A stretch of 64,000 nucleotides of DNA from Pseudomonadota bacterium (lineage in GTDB: Bacteria; Pseudomonadota; Gammaproteobacteria; Burkholderiales; Casimicrobiaceae): assembly GCA_009786025.1 (NCBI GenBank), contig WQUA01000004.1:1-64000 (forward strand). The letters are read 5' to 3'. Both the position numbers and the translations under genes were made by a program. The notes beneath the pieces are model-generated. The model was not told the DNA's origin. It ran no database searches and saw only the letters and a list, made by a program, of their open reading frames with translations. Positions 60,217-64,000 of this stretch are shown here, in pieces; the first letter of the stretch is position 1, and each line of letters starts with the position of its first letter.

Positions 60217-60396
60217 ATGATTACAAAGCGGGAACAGATCGAGCACCATACTGTAGTAAAAAGCGCCCTCACCAGCCAGCGCGTCGAAGGCTTGCGGTCT
60301 GACACCAAAGTCATCGAGAATGCCAAAAAACAGGCGTACGACGAAATATCCAATCGCTGCCGCTATCGCCGATTACAAAGCGCGTGTGCGGAATGA
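60217..60396 (+). CDS. VbhA-like antitoxin
   Basis: 59 residues, too short for the usual ORF cutoff. The segment VVKSALTSQRVEGLRSDTKV matches the pattern of VbhA-type antitoxins (ALASQRIEGLEPS), followed by a variable basic end. Its stop overlaps the start of the Fic remnant by four bases (ATGA), the arrangement of VbhA-Fic modules. The Fic toxin is cut, so this may be an orphan or decaying antitoxin. Function not proved. Confidence 0.55.
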   Translation: MITKREQIEHHTVVKSALTSQRVEGLRSDTKVIENAKKQAYDEISNRCRYRRLQSACAE

Positions 60397-60530
60397 AAGA
60401 CGCGGGAGATAGTGGCGACCCGTATCAGGGCAAAGATACGGGCGTACTCCGAAACCTTCTTGGCATTAAAGATACCCATGCACACCCCACAAACCCTTTT
60501 TCTTGCCAGTCACGGTGGCCACATCGTTGA
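60393..60530 (+). pseudogene. N-terminal remnant of a Fic toxin
   Basis: The frame from the ATG at 60393 gives MKDAGDSGDPYQGKDTGVLR followed by NLLGIKDT, the conserved start of Fic proteins (DPYxYPGTxVLRNxLGIxD). After that it reads into the ygfZ start and stops at 60530 with unrelated residues. The core Fic motif HPFxxGNGR is absent, so no activity. Confidence 0.6.
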
Positions 60531-61734
60531 CGATCTGATTGCCGATTTCGGCGATATCGCCGCCGAATGCGATGCTTTCGATCACGGCCTTTGCCTCGCC
60601 GATGCCGCCGATGTCGGGCTGCTGCGCGTCAGCGGCGCCGATGCCGCCTCTTTTCTGCACAACCAGTTTTCCACCAACGTCTCGGCGCTCATACCGCAGC
60701 AAGGCCAATACAGCACCTACAACTCGCCCAAAGGGCGAATGCTGGCAAGCCTTTTCCTGTGGCGCGAAAGCCCTCTTCCTCCCCCTGCCCCCTTTTCAAA
60801 GGAAGTGTCCGCCGAAGGCGGACGGGGGTTTATTGCAGGAGAGGAAAAAAGCCCTCCCCTTCAAGGAGAGGGTTGGGGTGGGGATGGGGTTTCAGCCTCC
60901 TCCCCAACCCTCGCAAACGAGAGAGGGGAGGCATTTTTCATTCTGCTCGCCGCCGATCTGGCCGAAGCCGTCCGCAAACGCCTGTCGATGTACGTGCTGC
61001 GTTCCAAAGTAACGATTGAAGATGTCAGCGCCTCATACGCCTTCCTTGGCCTCTGCGGCGCTGATGTTTCCGCTCAAGCGCATACAGGAGAGAGAGCAAG
61101 GCCGCCGGTTTCCCCCTCTCCCCCGGTTCCCCTCCCACAAGGGGAGAGAGGAGCAAAGCACAACGTCCGGACGCAAAACGGCATTACCACCATCGCGTTA
61201 TCATCGACCCGCTTGCTTCTGATCCTGCCGTTGGAAGCATTGCCCGAACATTGGCCTAAGCTCACCCAAAACGCCCGCCCCACCGGCCGCCACCTCTGGC
61301 GACGCGCTGCGATTCTCGACGGCATCCCGCTCATTACCGCCGCGACGGCTGACCGATTGATCCCGCAATCCGCGAACTGGGACGCGCTGGGCGGACTCGA
61401 TTTTCAGAAAGGTTGCTACCCCGGTCAGGAAATCATCGCACGAACCCGCTATCTGGGGCGCACCAAAGAGCGCTTGTACCTCGCTCACTGCGACGAAACC
61501 GCTGTCTTCGATTCCGCCACACCGCTGTACAGTCCAACGTTCGGCGAACAAGCCTGCGGCCTCATCGTCAACGCTGCGCCTGACCGGCAAGGACAGATCA
61601 TGCTCGCCTCATTCCAAACGAGTGCCGCCGACAGCCCGATCCATGTCGCCCGTCCTAACGGGCCGATGTTGACTCTGCTGCCGCTGCCTTATGCGTTGCC
61701 AGTGAATGAAGCGCCCAACCGGGTCAAGCTGTAA
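60478..61734 (+). CDS. ygfZ: YgfZ/GcvT-like protein with two repeat inserts
   Basis: 418 residues, longer than the usual 330. N-terminal half: HGLCLADAADVGLLRVSGAD. The signature KGCYPGQE is at residues 311-318. YgfZ helps iron-sulfur enzymes in a folate-dependent way. Between the conserved blocks are two low-complexity inserts, about residues 98-152 (SPPLQGEGWGGDGV) and 200-227 (PPVSPSPPVPLPQGERG), whose DNA matches the intergenic repeats of this window. The frame stays open across both. No good Shine-Dalgarno precedes 60478; a GTG at 60412 inside the Fic remnant is open too. Confidence 0.88.
   Translation: MHTPQTLFLASHGGHIVDDLIADFGDIAAECDAFDHGLCLADAADVGLLRVSGADAASFLHNQFSTNVSALIPQQGQYSTYNSPKGRMLASLFLWRESPLPPPAPFSKEVSAEGGRGFIAGEEKSPPLQGEGWGGDGVSASSPTLANERGEAFFILLAADLAEAVRKRLSMYVLRSKVTIEDVSASYAFLGLCGADVSAQAHTGERARPPVSPSPPVPLPQGERGAKHNVRTQNGITTIALSSTRLLLILPLEALPEHWPKLTQNARPTGRHLWRRAAILDGIPLITAATADRLIPQSANWDALGGLDFQKGCYPGQEIIARTRYLGRTKERLYLAHCDETAVFDSATPLYSPTFGEQACGLIVNAAPDRQGQIMLASFQTSAADSPIHVARPNGPMLTLLPLPYALPVNEAPNRVKL
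60769..60933. repeat. Repeat insert 1 within ygfZ
   Basis: Contains GCCCTCCCCTTCAAGGAGAG-GGTTGGGGTGGGGATGGGG (60851-60889), nearly the reverse complement of 19834-19871, plus the palindrome GCCTCCTCCCCAACCCTCGC...GAGAGGGGAGGC (60895-60932). Length is a multiple of 3 (165), keeping the frame. Confidence 0.75.
61075..61158. repeat. Repeat insert 2 within ygfZ
   Basis: CCCCTCTCCCCCGGTTCCCC-TCCCACAAGGGGAGAGAGGAG is a palindromic element of the same type, 84 bases, also in frame. Confidence 0.65.
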
Positions 61735-61741
61735 CGCGCCC

Positions 61742-61773
61742 AAGAAAAAGAGCGCTTCTGCGCTCTTTTTCTT
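61742..61773 (+). terminator. Terminator after ygfZ
   Basis: A perfect 14-base stem AAGAAAAAGAGCGC (61742-61755), loop TTCT, GCGCTCTTTTTCTT (61760-61773), with T-tracts in the stem. It can act in both directions, toward the MFS gene too. Confidence 0.88.
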
Positions 61774-61952
61774 ACCCTCGCTTCCCCGCCGACTCAATGC
61801 TCGGGGATGTATTCAAAGGCCTTTCGGTAAGTCGTCTGCTCAACACTTTGAGCTTCGCGCGACGTACGCATCAACTACTGTACAGAAGCGATTTCTTTAT
61901 TGCGAAACACGGGCTTAATGCGTCAAACGGTATTTTTTCACAACAACTGGAA

Positions 61953-63185
61953 TCAATGCGTCCCAATCAACTCCGTCCTCTGTGTCTCTTTTCCCAATAC
62001 CACCACAGCAATCACTCCGACCACAATCGTCGTGCAGAAAATAAGGAAGATCGTTTCGATGCTGATGTGCGCCGCGACGAGATAGCCGACGGTCAGCGGG
62101 CCGAAGATGCCACCGACGCGGCCAATGGAAGCCGCCGCGCCAGCGCCGGTCGCGCGAATCGCATCCGGATACTGTTCCGGTGTATAAACGTAGAGCGCGC
62201 CCCAGGCGCCGAGGTTGAAGAACGAGAGCAACATTCCGGAAATCAGCAGTTGCGCAACAGTGTCAGCGTTACCGAAAAAGTAGGCGGAAAGCGCTGTACC
62301 CAGTAAATAAGTGACCAGCACGAATTTTCGCCCGAACCGGTCAATCAACCAGGCGGCGGTGAAGTAACCCGGCAACTGCGCCAGCGTCATGATCAGCACG
62401 TATTCAAAACTTTTTATCAATCCGAAACCTTTGAGTCCGACGACGCTCGGCAGCCACAGGAACATGCCGTAATACGAGAATACGACGCAAAACCACAGCA
62501 CCCACAGCATGATCGTCGCCCGTCGATAGGAGCGGGAAAACAACTGTGTCAGGTTTTTCATGAAGCCGGGCTTTTTCTGCAACGCGGCTTGCCTTTCGGC
62601 TTGCGACAAAAAGCGCGGCGAATCAGGCAAGTTGCGCCGCAAATACACTGCGTAGAGCGCCGGCAACGCGCTGAGCAGCAAAGCAATGCGCCAACCGTAA
62701 TCGGGGATGATGAAATACGCGATCAACGCCGCCAGTATCCAGCCCAGCGCCCAGAAGCTTTCCAGCAACACGACCATTTTGCCGCGCTCGTGCGCCTGCA
62801 CGCTCTCCGAGACCAAGGTCGATGCTACCGGCAGTTCGCCGCCTAGCCCCATTCCGATGAAGAAACGCAAAACAAGCAACATCATCAGCGTGGTTGATGC
62901 CGCCGACAAGCCGCTGGCGATACTGAACGTCAACAGCGTCAGAATAAAAACTTTCTTTCGGCCGATTCTGTCCGCCAACATGCCGAACATCAGCGCTCCG
63001 AACGCCATCCCGATCGAGTTGATGCCGCCGATCCAACCCATCTCGGTCGCCGACAGGTTCCAGTCGTGTTTGAGCGCCGCGATGATGAACGACAGCAGGC
63101 CGACATCGAGCGCGTCGAACATCCAGCCCAGTCCGGCGATCGCCAGAAGTTTGTTGCGTGAGATGCGGGGTTCGTTGGCCGCCAT
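61953..63185 (-). CDS. Major facilitator superfamily transporter
   Basis: 410 residues, twelve membrane helices. LADRIGRKKVF (loop 2-3) and AWLIDRFGRKFV (loop 8-9) are the conserved MFS motifs, and RFFIGMGLGGELPVASTLVSE is typical of the SV2/NiaP/sugar porter type. Substrate is not clear. AAGGA precedes the ATG at 63185. Divergent from the copper ATPase with 79 bases between. Confidence 0.9.
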   Translation of the reverse strand: MAANEPRISRNKLLAIAGLGWMFDALDVGLLSFIIAALKHDWNLSATEMGWIGGINSIGMAFGALMFGMLADRIGRKKVFILTLLTFSIASGLSAASTTLMMLLVLRFFIGMGLGGELPVASTLVSESVQAHERGKMVVLLESFWALGWILAALIAYFIIPDYGWRIALLLSALPALYAVYLRRNLPDSPRFLSQAERQAALQKKPGFMKNLTQLFSRSYRRATIMLWVLWFCVVFSYYGMFLWLPSVVGLKGFGLIKSFEYVLIMTLAQLPGYFTAAWLIDRFGRKFVLVTYLLGTALSAYFFGNADTVAQLLISGMLLSFFNLGAWGALYVYTPEQYPDAIRATGAGAAASIGRVGGIFGPLTVGYLVAAHISIETIFLIFCTTIVVGVIAVVVLGKETQRTELIGTH

Positions 63186-63264
63186 AAAGTATCCTTCGGT
63201 TTCAGGGAACTTCCCCGCTTTTTCATATCCGATTTATTATATAGCAAACAGCACAAGATCCAGC

Positions 63265-64000
63265 ATGACCATTGATCTCAACATTGCCGGAATGACTTGC
63301 GCCGCCTGCGCTGCGCGCATCGAGAAAGTTTTGAACCGACTCGACGGCGTTTCCGCACAGGTCAATTTCGCCACCGAAACGGCGCATATCGAGTTCATCG
63401 AAAGCGTTGCCAGCGTTATTTCCGCCGATACGCTGATTGCGACAGTGCGGCGCGTCGGTTACGACGCAACGCTTGCCGTCGATCCGTTTCTCGAAGCCGA
63501 TGCTCATGCTCGCGCCGACGAAGAAAAGCACGCCGCGACGCTGCAGCGCGAGGGCAACATTCTGCTCGTCGCCGCGTTGCTGTGTTTGCCATTTCTCTGG
63601 CAAATGATTTTGATGGTAACCGGTTACGGTCACGACATCTTGCCATCATGGCTGCAATTTCTGCTGGCGGCGCCGATCCAGTTCATTGCCGGCGCGCGTT
63701 TTTACAAAGGCGCCTGGCACGCGCTGCGTAGCGGCGGCGCCAACATGGATGTTCTCGTTGCGCTGGGAACATCGTGCGCTTTTCTGCTGTCGCTGGCAGT
63801 GTGGCTGTGGCCGCTGCCGGGGCAACATGTGTATTTCGAAGCCTCTGCCGTTGTTATTACACTGGTGCTGTTTGGCAAATGGCTGGAAGCACGCGCCCGA
63901 GCCCGCGCCTCAGTCGCGCTGAAAGGTTTGATCGCATTGCAGCCGAATACGGTATTGCGTTTATCGAACAGCGTCGTCGAGAGCGTGCCGCTGACGCGCA
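63265..64000 (+). CDS. copA: Copper-translocating P-type ATPase CopA, partial
   Basis: 245 residues visible, then it runs off the right edge. The N-terminal HMA domain has GMTCAACAARIEKVL (CxxC copper site) near residues 9-23, and membrane helices begin at about residue 97 with the CopA-type GGANMDVLVALGTSCAFLLS near 160. Expected to pump Cu(I) out of the cytoplasm. The conserved CPC and DKTG motifs lie beyond the window. Confidence 0.92.
   Translation, partial: MTIDLNIAGMTCAACAARIEKVLNRLDGVSAQVNFATETAHIEFIESVASVISADTLIATVRRVGYDATLAVDPFLEADAHARADEEKHAATLQREGNILLVAALLCLPFLWQMILMVTGYGHDILPSWLQFLLAAPIQFIAGARFYKGAWHALRSGGANMDVLVALGTSCAFLLSLAVWLWPLPGQHVYFEASAVVITLVLFGKWLEARARARASVALKGLIALQPNTVLRLSNSVVESVPLTR

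Noticed and set aside
59976..60353. 125-residue minus-strand frame upstream of rpsB
   Set aside because: Hydrophobic at its end but no family; it lies opposite the VbhA-like frame, which has a better match.
60769..60933. Possible CRISPR-like array
   Set aside because: The repeats are unequal palindromes with no regular spacers, and lie within an open gene.

Overview
The window is a stretch of core chromosome from a Gram-negative proteobacterium, most likely a betaproteobacterium. Evidence is the gene order (a complete mraZ-to-lpxC division/murein cluster with ddl, argJ-secA next to an M23 peptidase and a DciA-like gene, and an rpsB-tsf-pyrH-frr-uppS-cdsA-dxr-rseP-bamA-skp-lpxD-fabZ-lpxA-lpxB-rnhB block), the envelope genes for lipid A and outer-membrane assembly, and the type IV pilus genes. 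Genus cannot be fixed from the sequence alone. No tRNA, rRNA, CRISPR array or intact insertion sequence was seen.

Layout. 1-3150 (minus): an unrecognised partial gene, then ffh-algH-ruvX-pyrR, read right to left and tightly packed. 3249-10805 (plus): a CcsA/YpjD-like membrane protein, a CBS/CorC-type protein without its usual membrane domain, pilB-pilC, a terminator, then pilD-coaE-zapD-yacG. 10802-17339 (minus): a Nudix hydrolase coupled to a DUF815 ATPase, argJ, secA and an M23 peptidase. 17395-18558: dciA-like, a small membrane protein and a DUF486 membrane protein. 18606-38266 (minus): the division and cell-wall cluster, starting from a clear promoter (TTGACG-17-TATAGT) and a likely MraZ operator, with many 1-4 base overlaps between genes. 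38647-43548: a small lipoprotein, dsbC, hslV without hslU, a duplicated STAS protein, sodB, sodC and dksA. 43549-44398: a non-core gap with a broken Rhs/YD-repeat fragment. 44399-59694 (minus): rnhB back to rpsB, i.e. translation, UMP kinase, undecaprenyl and phospholipid precursors, BAM assembly and lipid A synthesis. 59695-60477: the rpsB promoter and leader, then a remnant of a VbhA-like antitoxin/Fic toxin pair. 60478-64000: ygfZ (invaded by repeats), a major facilitator transporter and the start of a copper P-type ATPase.

How the genes work together. The murein cluster makes lipid II (murE, murF, mraY, murD, murG, murC, murB, ddl) and supplies the divisome (ftsL, ftsI, ftsW, ftsQ, ftsA, ftsZ, with zapD elsewhere in the window). 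The rpsB-to-rnhB block links translation to the outer envelope: UppS gives the lipid carrier, Dxr its isoprenoid precursors, CdsA phospholipids, BamA and Skp porin assembly, and LpxA/LpxD/LpxB with LpxC lipid A.

The most unusual signals are in the gaps. A family of palindromic repeats recurs in at least five intergenic regions and has also entered ygfZ in frame at two places. A VbhA-like/Fic pair is cut off exactly at the ygfZ start. PyrR has a damaged PRPP-binding motif, hslV lacks its ATPase partner, and the protein upstream of hslV is an apparent tandem duplication of a helical-STAS unit. No clearly new complete system is present.
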